Assembly: GCA_024434115.1 (NCBI GenBank)
Contig: QMIT01000008.1
Span: 62,001-126,000, forward strand
Direction: 5' to 3'
DNA length: 64,000 nucleotides
Origin: Chloroflexota bacterium
GTDB taxonomy: Bacteria > Chloroflexota > Anaerolineae > Aggregatilineales > J027
Shown: one piece after another, positions 1-9,013 of the stretch
Position numbering within the stretch: the stretch's first letter is position 1
Layout of the letters: the number at the start of each line of letters is the position of its first letter
The notes under the pieces: generated by a model
What the model was told of the DNA's origin: nothing
What the model saw: only the letters and a program-made list of their open reading frames with translations
Databases searched by the model: none
Translations under genes and position numbers: made by a program

Positions 1-459
1 ATTTTGGGAGACAACGAACTGGTTGAAGCCGCCTCCAAAGGACTTGCCGAAGAACTTGCCGATCTTGGCCCGGAAATGTTGGTAACGCCCGAAGCCAAAA
101 GCATCCCACTGATTTATGCCTTAAGCAAGGTGATGGATGTGCCTTATGCAGTATTACGCAAGGATTATAAGCCCTATATGGGGAAGGCGCTCAAGGCCGA
201 AACGCTATCCATCACCACCGGAAAAACCCAGACACTCTATTTGGACGAAAGAGACATCAAAAACATAACTGGGCGACGGGTAGCGCTCATTGATGATGTT
301 ATCAGTACCGGCAGTACCCTTCAGGCCATGCGCATTTTGATGGAAAAAGCTGGGGCCGAGATTATTGCCGAAGCGGCCATTTTTACCGAGGGCGATCAGG
401 CCAAGTGGACAAATGTCAAGGCACTCGGCCACTTACCCGTGTTTGTAGATAAAAAATAG
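1..459 (+). CDS. Phosphoribosyltransferase, apt-like (5' end cut by window)
   Basis: The open frame runs into position 1, so the gene is truncated at its 5' end; the TTG at 4 is only the first possible start inside the window. The type I phosphoribosyltransferase PRPP-binding loop is clear near 279-318 (VALIDDVISTGST, the hydrophobic-DD-x-x-STG signature). The part before it (PEAKSIPLIYALSK) resembles adenine/purine phosphoribosyltransferases, which make a nucleoside monophosphate from a base and PRPP in the cytoplasm. The substrate cannot be settled from sequence, because the hood region is the variable part and the N-terminus is missing. It converges on the HAD hydrolase gene with only 3 nt between stop codons. 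Confidence 0.8.
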   Translation: MLGDNELVEAASKGLAEELADLGPEMLVTPEAKSIPLIYALSKVMDVPYAVLRKDYKPYMGKALKAETLSITTGKTQTLYLDERDIKNITGRRVALIDDVISTGSTLQAMRILMEKAGAEIIAEAAIFTEGDQAKWTNVKALGHLPVFVDKK

Positions 460-462
460 CCT

Positions 463-1119
463 TTAGAGGACCAGCGTCAGTAAATCACTAAGTTGCTGAA
501 TAGTGTGGTGGGGTCTGACGGTAAGGTCACCCGGCCATGCGAGATGGGCCACCCGCCAAATGGCTATCATGCCTGCTTGGGACGCGCCCATCACATCCCG
601 AACTGGATGATCGCCTACAAAAATGCAGTTTGGGAGTGGGGTAGATAATTGTTCGGCGGCTTGTTGAAAAATCAACGAGTTGGGTTTGCTGACACCCACC
701 TGCTCCGAAATAAGCACCACATCTACTATTTCTTGCAAACCCGTCGCTTCCAATTTGCCGCTTTGCATTGTGGTTGACCCATTTGTAATGATGCCCAGTT
801 TATATCCACGATCCCGAAAAACCGATAACACATGCCGTGCATCCTCGAATAGCTGCGCGACTTGCCACGTCTGCTGGCGATAATCCCACAACATGTCTTC
901 CGAATCGGCCTCGATTTGAAATTCGGCAACCAGTGTCCGAAACAATTGATGCCGATCTGCATACCCATGCTCATCCAGTACCTTGAAACGTTCTATATAC
1001 GCTGCAAGAAGGACATGCCGAATCCCATATTTTTGATATTGATGGGTCGCTATCGGCTCGATAGAACCTTCACGGTCAAGGAGGGTATCATCCAAATCAA
1101 AGAGAATGGCTTTTGACAT
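463..1119 (-). CDS. HAD-superfamily hydrolase (218 aa)
   Basis: A cytoplasmic haloacid-dehalogenase-fold phosphatase. The motifs appear in order: motif I LFDLDDTLLD (nucleophile and acid/base Asp), motif II IITNGST, motif III Lys in GVSKPN, and motif IV VGDHPVRDV. An alpha-helical cap lies between motifs I and II, as in the phosphoglycolate phosphatase / pyrimidine 5'-nucleotidase (YjjG-like) group. I chose the ATG at 1119 because the motif I strand follows immediately (MSKAILFDLDDT); the frame stays open 25 codons further but gives non-conserved sequence. The substrate is unknown. The next minus-strand gene upstream, the methyltransferase ending at 1131, is 11 nt away, so the two are probably cotranscribed. 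Confidence 0.85.
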   Translation of the reverse strand: MSKAILFDLDDTLLDREGSIEPIATHQYQKYGIRHVLLAAYIERFKVLDEHGYADRHQLFRTLVAEFQIEADSEDMLWDYRQQTWQVAQLFEDARHVLSVFRDRGYKLGIITNGSTTMQSGKLEATGLQEIVDVVLISEQVGVSKPNSLIFQQAAEQLSTPLPNCIFVGDHPVRDVMGASQAGMIAIWRVAHLAWPGDLTVRPHHTIQQLSDLLTLVL

Positions 1120-1130
1120 AGGGTGGCTTT

Positions 1131-2330
1131 CTAAACCGTGAATTGACCAAGTTGCTCGGCAATCAATTCTTCCAGATAGGGGGTCACGCGCCAAAAATTC
1201 TTGAGATCAAGATATTCTTGGATAAAACGTGGGTCGCCGGGTTTGCTGGTTTTTACGGCACGAATCATGAGATTCTTGGCGGTATGCTCACTGGAAACAA
1301 ACTGCACCACGTCCGTTCGGTAGCCCATGATTCGCAACAGCAATGCCCGCAGCGAATCGGTCAGAATATCGCCCATGCGCTCATGCAAAATACCATGTCG
1401 CATGACAGGCGTAAATGGTGACGGCGAGGGGTGAAAACGAAGCTGCTCTTGTAGGTGATGATGACAGCAGGGGGCGCAGATAATCAGGCGGCTTTCGGAT
1501 TTGATGCCAAGAGCAATCGCGTCGTCCGTCGCGGTATCACAGGCGTGCAGGGCCAAGACAATATCCGGGTTGGTTTCCGGCACAAATTCGCCAATGCGTG
1601 TGGCCCGAAAACTTAACCCCTCCCATCCTAACGCCTTCGTTTTTTGGAAATGGCGGGTCAGTAGTTCGCGGTTAACATCAATCCCAGTCATCTCGACAGG
1701 CAGTTCCAAAACGTGGGTCAAATAATAATAGGTTGCGAACGTCAGATAGGCATTGCCACAGCCACAGTCCACTACGTTGATAGTACGATTTAAATTGACA
1801 AGTTTGTCGAGTTCGCCGACTTCCTGTACTAGGCGCAAAAATTCGTTGATCTGCCGATATTTGCTCTGCATATCCGAGCGGATTTTGCCGTCTTGGGTCA
1901 TGATACCGACTGCCTGCAAATAGGGCGTCGCAGAATCGGGCGAGAGCATCACCGATTTTTCGCGGTCATGGCTGGTTTTGATGCGACGCGGCTCATCGGT
2001 GCTGGAGCGGTAAATTTGAGGTTTGCCCTTTTTGCTGAGATTAATTTGGACATCGCCATTGGTGGTCTGGACATTGAAATTGCGGAACGGCAGAGTCAGG
2101 GCCTCATCCAATGTAACAATCGCCTCCTCACCCGCATAATTTTTGGTGATGTCACGCTTGTCATCAAAATAGGAAAATTGCAGATGACGCAAATTTTTGA
2201 GTTCGACAGGTCGAATCACAATTTTTTGCCATCGTGGGGGCGCACCAGTCTGATGACCGCTAAAGGTCGCCCGAATGAAAATAGCCTCGTTGAGAATATT
2301 TTCGCGGATAATATCCCGATAATCTTCCAT
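1131..2330 (-). CDS. SAM-dependent methyltransferase (Methyltransf_32-like, 399 aa)
   Basis: The C-terminal half carries a Rossmann methyltransferase motif I (VVDCGCGNAYL, about residue 187), an acidic residue after beta-2 (GIDVNRELL), and a later LALHACDTATDD and CAPCCHHH segment typical of the GSTCD/Methyltransf_32 group. These are probably RNA or protein methyltransferases; the target is not known. The N-terminal about 160 residues are a separate region with no domain I recognise, containing a basic stretch rich in Arg and Lys. The ATG at 2330 shares bases with the TAA stop of the upstream methyltransferase (TAATG), which indicates translational coupling and excludes the 30-codon-longer reading. 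Confidence 0.75.
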   Translation of the reverse strand: MEDYRDIIRENILNEAIFIRATFSGHQTGAPPRWQKIVIRPVELKNLRHLQFSYFDDKRDITKNYAGEEAIVTLDEALTLPFRNFNVQTTNGDVQINLSKKGKPQIYRSSTDEPRRIKTSHDREKSVMLSPDSATPYLQAVGIMTQDGKIRSDMQSKYRQINEFLRLVQEVGELDKLVNLNRTINVVDCGCGNAYLTFATYYYLTHVLELPVEMTGIDVNRELLTRHFQKTKALGWEGLSFRATRIGEFVPETNPDIVLALHACDTATDDAIALGIKSESRLIICAPCCHHHLQEQLRFHPSPSPFTPVMRHGILHERMGDILTDSLRALLLRIMGYRTDVVQFVSSEHTAKNLMIRAVKTSKPGDPRFIQEYLDLKNFWRVTPYLEELIAEQLGQFTV

Positions 2331-3073
2331 TACGATAATTTCTCCAACACCAACCAATGCGATAGACCGAACCAGCGGAACGGCGTTTTTTCCAATGTAT
2401 ACAAGATGGTTTGAATCCATTTACCCAAGGTGGGGGCACGTCGCACAATGTTGTCATAGCCGCCAAAAATGCGTGTATGATGCACCACGCGGACGGGCTG
2501 CCCATCAAATAGACGCCGAATGCCACGCGCCGTATACGTGCGAACATGGGGAGCAAGTTTATTACGCCAGCGATCCGGCAGGTAATTAATTAGGGGTGTA
2601 TTGCCGAAATGATACTGCCCCCTCCAATAATGCCCATGCTGTTCCACCGGATACCAGCGATTGGGGCAAAAAATCATGATGCGTCCGCCGGGTTTGGTGA
2701 CACGTACTAATTCAGCCGCCATCTGTTGATCGTTGTCCACATGTTCAATCACTTCGTTAGAAAAAACGGCGTCAAAGTAATTATCAGCATAGGGCAAGGC
2801 TTCGCCACGTGCCACTACCGCATGGGGGACATGATATTGCGCCTCAGCGACACGCGCGAACTCGATTTCAAAGGCTTCGGCTTGGGCATGGCAGCGTTCA
2901 GTGAATTTAGCAGCATAAACGCCATTGCCACAGCCCGCATCCAGTACCCGCTTATTTTCGAGATTGACCTGTGCCAAAACCATCTGCAGGCGGCGTTCTT
3001 GTCCGCTGCGCCAGACATAGGAAGGTTCGCCGCGATGGGCAGCGAGGGGTGAAGGGTTGTGGATGTCGCTCAT
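2330..3073 (-). CDS. Class I SAM-dependent methyltransferase (Methyltransf_11-like, 247 aa)
   Basis: The glycine-rich motif I is VLDAGCGNGVYAAKF (about residues 43-57). It is followed by an acidic motif II region (AEAFEIEFARV), the FDAVFSNEVIEHV motif IV, and VTKPGGRIMIFCPNR, the post-motif characteristic of the UbiE/Methyltransf_11 fold. The substrate is not predictable from sequence. It is followed by a TAATG overlap with a second methyltransferase, so the two may act on related substrates. The start is the ATG at 3073. Confidence 0.8.
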   Translation of the reverse strand: MSDIHNPSPLAAHRGEPSYVWRSGQERRLQMVLAQVNLENKRVLDAGCGNGVYAAKFTERCHAQAEAFEIEFARVAEAQYHVPHAVVARGEALPYADNYFDAVFSNEVIEHVDNDQQMAAELVRVTKPGGRIMIFCPNRWYPVEQHGHYWRGQYHFGNTPLINYLPDRWRNKLAPHVRTYTARGIRRLFDGQPVRVVHHTRIFGGYDNIVRRAPTLGKWIQTILYTLEKTPFRWFGLSHWLVLEKLS

Positions 3074-3114
3074 GGGTCAACATTTTGCGCGAGGATACTG
3101 CTTCTGGCAAGCCC

Positions 3115-4617
3115 TTAGTTCCCTTTTGGCAACCATCCAAAACAAGATTGACTAACCACGCAGAATCCAATATCTCGCTGAATCGTGCCATTTAGATTTG
3201 ATACAGTGAGCAAGCGACTTCCAGTAAGAACCTCCTCGGCCTGTATAAGCCAGTTATCATCAGGACTCCAATAAAAATATGAAGTATTTCCTAAACTGTC
3301 TTGTGATGAGATTAATGGGATCATAGTTCTTGATTCGGTATCAAAAATACATCCAGACATCTCATTTTTCTCACAAAATCCACTTAAGGCAACATGCTGC
3401 CCATCGGAGGCTACAGAAAAATTCCTGATGTAATCCATTTCGAATAGTGCAGTTGACTCATGAGTGAGAATATCGAAAGAAAATAATGCCACTTTGTTAT
3501 CGGGTGTCTCCCGCAATGATAATATTTGACTACCATCTGGAGTCCACTGCAAAGGGGTATAGCTAAAACTATAACCATACTCCGATGGGATATTTACTTG
3601 CTTCAATTGACCATCTTGCAAAAGGGTCAACAAAGTACCATCTAACAGGAATATTGCAGCGTTTCCCTCAGAAGACCATACCCAGCATGGAAGTCCTTCC
3701 CAGTCTGAGCAATAGGGCAAAACAACGTTTTCAGCGAGTAATCTAAAACTCATCACTTGGATATCCAAAAGCCACGCTTGATAAGTGGAAGCAGCACACG
3801 ATGTTTGGATAAAGACGACTGCTTGATTTTGATCGGGACTCCAAAATGCCTCAACTATAAGGGAGTTCGGCAAACTTATATTCACCTTTTCGCCAGTGTG
3901 AAAGTCCTCAATAACTAGATCGCCTTCTGATTGCAGATAAATAGCCTTCCCCGTTTTTGACCATGAACTTGCCAATAACAGGCTTAAACAGTTATCCGTA
4001 TCTGCAAGATAAATTGTTCTTTCTTGGATATGACCATTAGGTGAAATGATTGTCATCTGGCGTTTTGTATTCTCCTCATATCCATACAACACAACAAACA
4101 GACCATCAGGCGTCCATTCCGCGCCCGTAAAGGAAAAATCGTCTATATCAAAGGTTGTTAGAATGGTCTGTGTGTTAGCGTCAATAACAAAGAATTCACG
4201 CCTGTGTGTTTCCCCAAGCCGACTCACCAACAATAAATCAGAGGTGGGCGACCACTGCAAATTGAGAATGGAAGATAACCCATCCAGTAAAGTAAATCTT
4301 TGCGTTCCATCACGACTTACCATGAAGGCAGATGAATCAGGGCGAGTGCCCCAAGGATCACCACTTGTCCAAGCAAACCAATTCCCTGATTGTGACCAAC
4401 CCGGTCCAAAAACCGCAGTATGAAATTCGGGCAGTTTGTACTCAGCCAGAATCTGGCGTTCACTGCCATCTGGTCGCTCGATAATAAATGCCTCTGTCTC
4501 AAGAGAATAATAGTAAAGAAAAGTAGTATCTGATTGTGCTGTCAGGCTGGATGGGTGTATCAAAAGAATAGATAGAAAAGCTATCAGAGAAATCCCAAGA
4601 GTCATTTTTCTCAACAT
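3115..4617 (-). CDS. Secreted TolB/WD40-like beta-propeller protein (500 aa)
   Basis: The N-terminus is a clear signal peptide (MLRKMTLGISLIAFLSILLI, then PSSLTAQ with a likely cut after the Ala), so the protein is exported. The rest is made of repeated blades of the PD40/TolB type, seen as repeated WSPDxN, WTPDG and WSxxGN elements roughly every 45-60 residues. Six or seven blades are likely. No catalytic domain is visible, so a binding or scaffolding role outside the membrane is the only supportable guess. Codon use is visibly more AT-rich than in gatB or the methyltransferases on either side. The first ATG is preferred because AAGGG lies about 10 nt upstream; an ATG four codons later is possible. 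Confidence 0.7.
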   Translation of the reverse strand: MLRKMTLGISLIAFLSILLIHPSSLTAQSDTTFLYYYSLETEAFIIERPDGSERQILAEYKLPEFHTAVFGPGWSQSGNWFAWTSGDPWGTRPDSSAFMVSRDGTQRFTLLDGLSSILNLQWSPTSDLLLVSRLGETHRREFFVIDANTQTILTTFDIDDFSFTGAEWTPDGLFVVLYGYEENTKRQMTIISPNGHIQERTIYLADTDNCLSLLLASSWSKTGKAIYLQSEGDLVIEDFHTGEKVNISLPNSLIVEAFWSPDQNQAVVFIQTSCAASTYQAWLLDIQVMSFRLLAENVVLPYCSDWEGLPCWVWSSEGNAAIFLLDGTLLTLLQDGQLKQVNIPSEYGYSFSYTPLQWTPDGSQILSLRETPDNKVALFSFDILTHESTALFEMDYIRNFSVASDGQHVALSGFCEKNEMSGCIFDTESRTMIPLISSQDSLGNTSYFYWSPDDNWLIQAEEVLTGSRLLTVSNLNGTIQRDIGFCVVSQSCFGWLPKGN

Positions 4618-4648
4618 TAAATACAGCCCTTGCCACTATTTAGAATTA

Positions 4649-4699
4649 AAAACAGTGTTATCACTCCCGTGCCCTACGACGAGAGAGATAACACCGTTT
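4649..4699 (-). terminator. 13-bp inverted repeat, probable gatB terminator
   Basis: The arms AAACAGTGTTATC (about 4650-4662) and GATAACACCGTTT (about 4686-4698) are complementary except for one A/C mismatch, with a 23-nt spacer. Read on the minus strand the second arm ends in a run of T, fitting a factor-independent terminator for gatB, which ends at 4787. The long spacer is unusual for a terminator, so an operator for the propeller gene starting at 4617 is the alternative. Confidence 0.45.
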
Positions 4700-4786
4700 A
4701 AAGTCGAGTAAAAGGTGTTGATGACTGTTTTCTGGATGGAACTTCTCTTAACTAACCACTGGCTTCCCTTTTACTCTGGTTTCAAA

Positions 4787-6259
4787 CTACTTGCGCTTGC
4801 TTAATTCTTCTTCCAAAAGACGCTGCACGGCTTGGGCATCGCCTGTACCACGCATCGCTCGCATTACCTGACCCATTAAGAACTTGATGACTTTTTCTTC
4901 GCCATTCAACCAACGGGTCACTTCACTGGGATTTTGATCCAATACTTGCATCACAGCGGTGCGTAAAACACCTTCATCAGATTGTTGGGCAAGCCCCTCT
5001 GATTGAATGATATGTGATACCTCACCACCTTTATTATACACGATTTCCAGCACTTTTTTACCAGCATTGTTGTTAATTGTCTTTTTCTCAATTAACTGGA
5101 TCACCTCAACTAATTGTTCAGGCTTCACGCTGATTTCGTCAATTTGCTCACGCTCTAGGCCGGATTTATTCATCAGGCGGAACAGTTCACCCATCATCCA
5201 ATTGGCAACGATTTTGGCGTCTCCACCAGCTTTGACGGCATTTTCAAAATAATCGGCAATCGGGCGATCCGCCACCAAGACACTCGCATCATAGGCGCTT
5301 AGACCGAGGACATTCATAAAGCGTTCGCGTTTACTATCTGGCAGTTCGGGCATATGGGCACGCACGCGCTCCACCCATTCCCGCGAAACTTCCAGCACGG
5401 GCAAATCGGGTTCTGGGAAATAGCGGTAGTCGTGGGCCGATTCTTTACTGCGCTGGCTGAACGTCTTTTGTTTTTGTTCATCCCAACCGCGTGTTTCTTG
5501 TACTACCGAGCCGCCCGATTCCCATACTTGGATTTGGCGCTCAATTTCGTATTCGGTAGCGCGGAACATATTGCGGATGCTGTTGAGATTTTTGACCTCA
5601 GTGCGGTTACGAAATTCATTTGAGCCAACAGGTCGTACCGAAATATTGGCTTCAACCCGCAGTACGCCCTTGCTCATATCGCCACTGTTGACACCGAGAT
5701 ATTGCAGAATAGCGCGAAGTTTGCGGCAGTAGGCCTCGGCTTCTTCGGCGTTCCGAATATCCGGCTCGGTCACGATTTCCAACAGCGGCACACCGGAACG
5801 ATTAAAATCCACCAAACTTGTGCCATCACTGAGGTGAGTATTTTTCCCGGTGTCCTCTTCGAGATGGGCGCGGCGAATTCCAATGCGTTTGGTGCTGCCA
5901 TCGGGTAGATCAATCATGACAAAGCCATTGACCGCCAGCGGAAATTCATATTGGCTAATTTGATAGCCTTTGGGCAGGTCGGGATAGAAATAATTCTTAC
6001 GGGCAAACTGGTTGAACTCCGCAATTTCACAGTTCAAGGCCAGCCCGACCATAATGCCATATTCAATGGCCTGCTGGTTGATGACGGGCAAAACGCCGGG
6101 CATCCCCAAACAAACCGGACAAACCGCTGTATTGGGTTGGGCAGTGGTCAAATCCACAACGGCACAGCGGCAAAACATTTTGCTTTCGGTCATCAATTCC
6201 GCATGGACTTCCATGCCGATGACTGCTTCATAAGCGGGTGTTTGTATCTTAGTCGCCAT
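4787..6259 (-). CDS. gatB: Aspartyl/glutamyl-tRNA(Asn/Gln) amidotransferase subunit B
   Basis: GatB binds misacylated Glu-tRNA(Gln) or Asp-tRNA(Asn) and, within the GatCAB complex, amidates it using ammonia released by GatA. The protein is 490 residues, the normal length. Visible hallmarks are IGMEVHAEL near the N-terminus, the zinc-type cysteines (FCRC, then CPVCLGMPG), the family signature [17 protein letters not shown], and a C-terminal YqeY-like tail domain. I chose the ATG at 6259 because MATKIQ leads straight into the conserved start; the longer frame to 6328 adds 23 unconserved residues. No gatA or gatC lies nearby, so the complex is encoded at dispersed loci. Confidence 0.96.
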   Translation of the reverse strand: MATKIQTPAYEAVIGMEVHAELMTESKMFCRCAVVDLTTAQPNTAVCPVCLGMPGVLPVINQQAIEYGIMVGLALNCEIAEFNQFARKNYFYPDLPKGYQISQYEFPLAVNGFVMIDLPDGSTKRIGIRRAHLEEDTGKNTHLSDGTSLVDFNRSGVPLLEIVTEPDIRNAEEAEAYCRKLRAILQYLGVNSGDMSKGVLRVEANISVRPVGSNEFRNRTEVKNLNSIRNMFRATEYEIERQIQVWESGGSVVQETRGWDEQKQKTFSQRSKESAHDYRYFPEPDLPVLEVSREWVERVRAHMPELPDSKRERFMNVLGLSAYDASVLVADRPIADYFENAVKAGGDAKIVANWMMGELFRLMNKSGLEREQIDEISVKPEQLVEVIQLIEKKTINNNAGKKVLEIVYNKGGEVSHIIQSEGLAQQSDEGVLRTAVMQVLDQNPSEVTRWLNGEEKVIKFLMGQVMRAMRGTGDAQAVQRLLEEELSKRK

Positions 6260-6334
6260 TCGTATTTTCGATTGATTAAAGTGAATAGGTGATGGTTCTA
6301 GCTTAACAAAATTGGGCCAAAACCTCAACCTTAT

Positions 6335-7492
6335 CTATCCGTATCTCTGCATAAATCGGTGAAGGCGCTCAAGGGCCTCCTCAATTTTTTCATAGGAGGT
6401 GGCGTAGCAAGCCCGTACAAAACCTTCGCCGCTCACCCCAAAAGCGCTCCCCGGTACAACCGCCACTTTTTCTTCATATAGCAGTTTTTCCGAGAAGGTA
6501 TTTTCATCCATACCACTGGCTTTGATACGCGGAAAGGCATAGAACGCGCCACGAGGCTCAAAACAGTCCAAGCCCAATTGATTAAGGCCGTTCACCAACA
6601 ATTTACGACGGCGGTCATATTCGGCGACCATCGCCTGCACTTCTTCCTCATGTTCAATCGCTTTGAGGGCGGCATATTGGGCAACCGTCGGGGCAGACAT
6701 AATCGTATATTGATGAATCCGGCGCATGGCGTTAATAATGGGTTCTGGCGCGGCAGCATAACCAATACGCCAACCCGTCATCGCATGGCTTTTGCTGAAT
6801 CCCCCCAACACAACGGTGCGCTCGCGCATATTCGGCAGAGTCGCAAACTGGGTGTGTGGCACACCATACACCAGACGATCATAAATTTCGTCGGAAATAA
6901 CCAACAGATCATGTTTTTCAGCGATCTTGGCAATCTCCAACAATCGTTCGCGGGTAAGGACGGCCCCGGTGGGGTTATTGGGATAGCCCAATAAAATCGC
7001 TTTGGTGCGCGGGGTGATCGCTTTTTCAATATCCGCCGGAGCCACCTGAAAATCTTGCTCAAAATAGCAAGGCACCATGACCGGAACACCGCCCGCAAAG
7101 ACCACTTCGGGCATGTAGGAGACAAAACAGGGTTCAGGGATAATCACCTCTTCACCGGGATTGATGGTCGCCGTGACCGCCAAATACATCGCCTCGCTGA
7201 CGCCCACCGCCACCAACAATTCATGCGCGGGGTCATATTCAATGCCATACAGCCGATTGATATATCGAGATATGGCCTCGCGTAGCTCAATCAGGCCATT
7301 GTTGCTGGTGTAATGGGTTTCACCGTGCTTAAGGGCTTCAATCCCAGCCTGAATCACTCCGGCAGGCGAGGTAAAATCCGGTTCTCCAATTCCCAGCGAA
7401 ATCACATCATCCATTGTGGCGGCAATATCGAAAAATTTACGGATGCCGGACGGCGGCACCATCTCAATCCGGTCTGCGATAAATTTGGGCAT
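6335..7492 (-). CDS. PLP-dependent aminotransferase, class I/II (385 aa)
   Basis: A fold-type I aminotransferase of the aspartate/aromatic group. YPNNPTGAV is the strand holding the substrate-anchoring Asn. SDEIYDRLVY holds the Asp that binds the pyridine nitrogen. The Schiff-base lysine is in GGFSKSHAMTGWRIGY, and the C-terminal Arg follows in EGFVRACYA. The N-terminal MVPPSGIRKFFD and LGIGEPDF fit the AspC/PatA branch that handles aspartate, aromatic or branched amino acids; the exact amino donor cannot be fixed from sequence. The ATG at 7492 is preferred because AGAGG lies just upstream and the longer frame adds only a basic unconserved tail. Confidence 0.88.
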   Translation of the reverse strand: MPKFIADRIEMVPPSGIRKFFDIAATMDDVISLGIGEPDFTSPAGVIQAGIEALKHGETHYTSNNGLIELREAISRYINRLYGIEYDPAHELLVAVGVSEAMYLAVTATINPGEEVIIPEPCFVSYMPEVVFAGGVPVMVPCYFEQDFQVAPADIEKAITPRTKAILLGYPNNPTGAVLTRERLLEIAKIAEKHDLLVISDEIYDRLVYGVPHTQFATLPNMRERTVVLGGFSKSHAMTGWRIGYAAAPEPIINAMRRIHQYTIMSAPTVAQYAALKAIEHEEEVQAMVAEYDRRRKLLVNGLNQLGLDCFEPRGAFYAFPRIKASGMDENTFSEKLLYEEKVAVVPGSAFGVSGEGFVRACYATSYEKIEEALERLHRFMQRYG

Positions 7493-7608
7493 GAACCTCT
7501 GTTTTCTCCTAAACTTATGGGCAAAGTGAGGGTTTGAGTATAACACTTGTTGGGCGGGAAATGCGTTCAGAAATTCTGAATTTATGAGAGCCTTACGTCT
7601 TCTCGATT

Positions 7609-7637
7609 TTGTTCGCTATCCCATTTCCTGCTACAAT
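7609..7637 (+). promoter_or_regulatory. Predicted sigma-70-type promoter of the TIR gene
   Basis: TTGTTC (7609-7614) and TACAAT (7632-7637) are separated by 17 bp and lie 38 nt before the GTG start at 7675. The -10 matches five of six consensus bases. Prediction from sequence only. Confidence 0.5.
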
Positions 7638-7674
7638 CCCATTTATAGATACATGAATTTTTGGGGATTAGGCC

Positions 7675-8898
7675 GTGCATATTTTCATCAGCTACGCCAA
7701 AGTAGATACACAACCGCTTGCACTCAGAATCCGTGATGCTCTGCGTACCGTCAATGGCCTGACCGCATGGATGGACGAGTCATTGGAATCTGGTGAAGAT
7801 TGGGCCGTCCAAATCCAAGACGAAATTGACCGTTGCGACCTAATGCTGGTGTTGATGTCTCCCGATGTCAACCGTGCCACTGAGCCACGCAGCTTTGTGT
7901 TGCGGGAAATTCATTATGCCCAAGATAACCACAAAGCCATTTTGCCCATCATGGCGCAGAAGACCAAAATCCCCGTGCAGTTGGCAGGGATTCAATTCAT
8001 TGACCTGACCCAAAATCAAGCCGCTGGCATTGAGGGCCTTGTCGAAAATGTTTGCCGCCGCGTCGGAGCCCTAAGCCCAGCGGAATTAAAGCGGCAAGCT
8101 GAAGAAGCTGAACGTCAGCGGGTGGCAGAAATCCATCGGCAGTCTGTTGAAGCCGAGCAAAAACGTCAGGCGCAAATCGCGGCCCAACGTCAAGCCGAAG
8201 AAAATGAACGTCGTCGGCAAGCGCAGATTGATGCCCAACGCCGTGCCGATGAGCAAGCCCGTCAACAGCAAAATGCCCAGACCGCTCCCTCCATTCCCGT
8301 GATGCAGCCGCGTCCGAATGCACCGCAAAATTGGGACAAACAATATTCCGAAGGGTCATCCGCCGCTTATGAGGCTAAAGTTAGGGTAGCAGGCCCGTCA
8401 AAAAGCAAAGTCCCTGTATCGTTGCTGGCAGGTGGGGCAGCCCTCGCGGCGCTGATTATCATTGTGATTGTCGGTCTGTTGCTATCGGGTGTGCTGGGTG
8501 GAGATGATAAAGATAACAATGGTAATGAGGTGCGCTATCAAGCGATTTTTGATAGCGACCACATCGTAACTACTTCAGAAAGTAATGTTTGCGCTTTTTA
8601 CATCATCTCAGTGAACAACAAAACCGACTTAGAAATAAAGCTAGAATCACCGAATAAGGCCATTACTCAAATTGGGGAGTCCCCTGAATTATCACTACAA
8701 CTGTATAAAAATAGTGAAAGTTGGGGAACAGGATCAATTCAAGCCACATATCTTACCTCGGCACATTACAATGAAACCCTGATCGCAGAGGTTGAGGCAG
8801 GTGACTACATAGTTTGTCTGACAGCGACAGGTGGTAATTATTACTCCAATAATGTCGACGGTGATTCCTTCTGGGTCACGATCAATCTAAAGGAATGA
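7675..8898 (+). CDS. TIR-coiled coil-transmembrane-ectodomain protein (407 aa)
   Basis: Residues 1-130 form a TIR domain: HIFISYAK at beta-A, LTAWMDESLESGEDW, DRCDLMLVLMSPD, and a glutamate in VLREIHYAQ at the position where NAD-cleaving TIR domains carry the catalytic Glu. Residues about 135-205 are a charged Gln/Arg/Glu/Ala-rich coiled coil. A single transmembrane helix follows at about 248-272 (LLAGGAALAALIIIVIVGLL). A C-terminal region of about 125 residues with two Cys is probably outside the membrane and resembles no family I can name. The GTG start is supported by GGGGATTAGG just upstream and by the TIR strand beginning at residue 2. A TIR-type receptor or signalling NADase are both possible; no known defence partner gene is adjacent. 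Confidence 0.8.
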   Translation: MHIFISYAKVDTQPLALRIRDALRTVNGLTAWMDESLESGEDWAVQIQDEIDRCDLMLVLMSPDVNRATEPRSFVLREIHYAQDNHKAILPIMAQKTKIPVQLAGIQFIDLTQNQAAGIEGLVENVCRRVGALSPAELKRQAEEAERQRVAEIHRQSVEAEQKRQAQIAAQRQAEENERRRQAQIDAQRRADEQARQQQNAQTAPSIPVMQPRPNAPQNWDKQYSEGSSAAYEAKVRVAGPSKSKVPVSLLAGGAALAALIIIVIVGLLLSGVLGGDDKDNNGNEVRYQAIFDSDHIVTTSESNVCAFYIISVNNKTDLEIKLESPNKAITQIGESPELSLQLYKNSESWGTGSIQATYLTSAHYNETLIAEVEAGDYIVCLTATGGNYYSNNVDGDSFWVTINLKE

Positions 8899-8918
8899 TT
8901 TATTAGCTCTCAACTTGG

Positions 8919-8962
8919 CACTCAACAAGGGTGTTGAGTGCGTCCATCCCCTCTGCTACAAT
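8919..8962 (+). promoter_or_regulatory. prfA promoter with a perfect 9-bp palindrome over the -35
   Basis: TTGAGT (8934-8939) and TACAAT (8957-8962) have 17-bp spacing. CACTCAACA (8919-8927) and TGTTGAGTG (8932-8940) are perfectly complementary with a 4-nt loop. The right arm contains the whole -35 hexamer. There is no T-run after it, so an operator is at least as likely as a terminator for the TIR gene that stops at 8898. Confidence 0.5.
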
Positions 8963-9013
8963 AACATATCGCATACTTCTCGTAATTTGTGGTGATTGGA
9001 AGAATTGGTCGCT

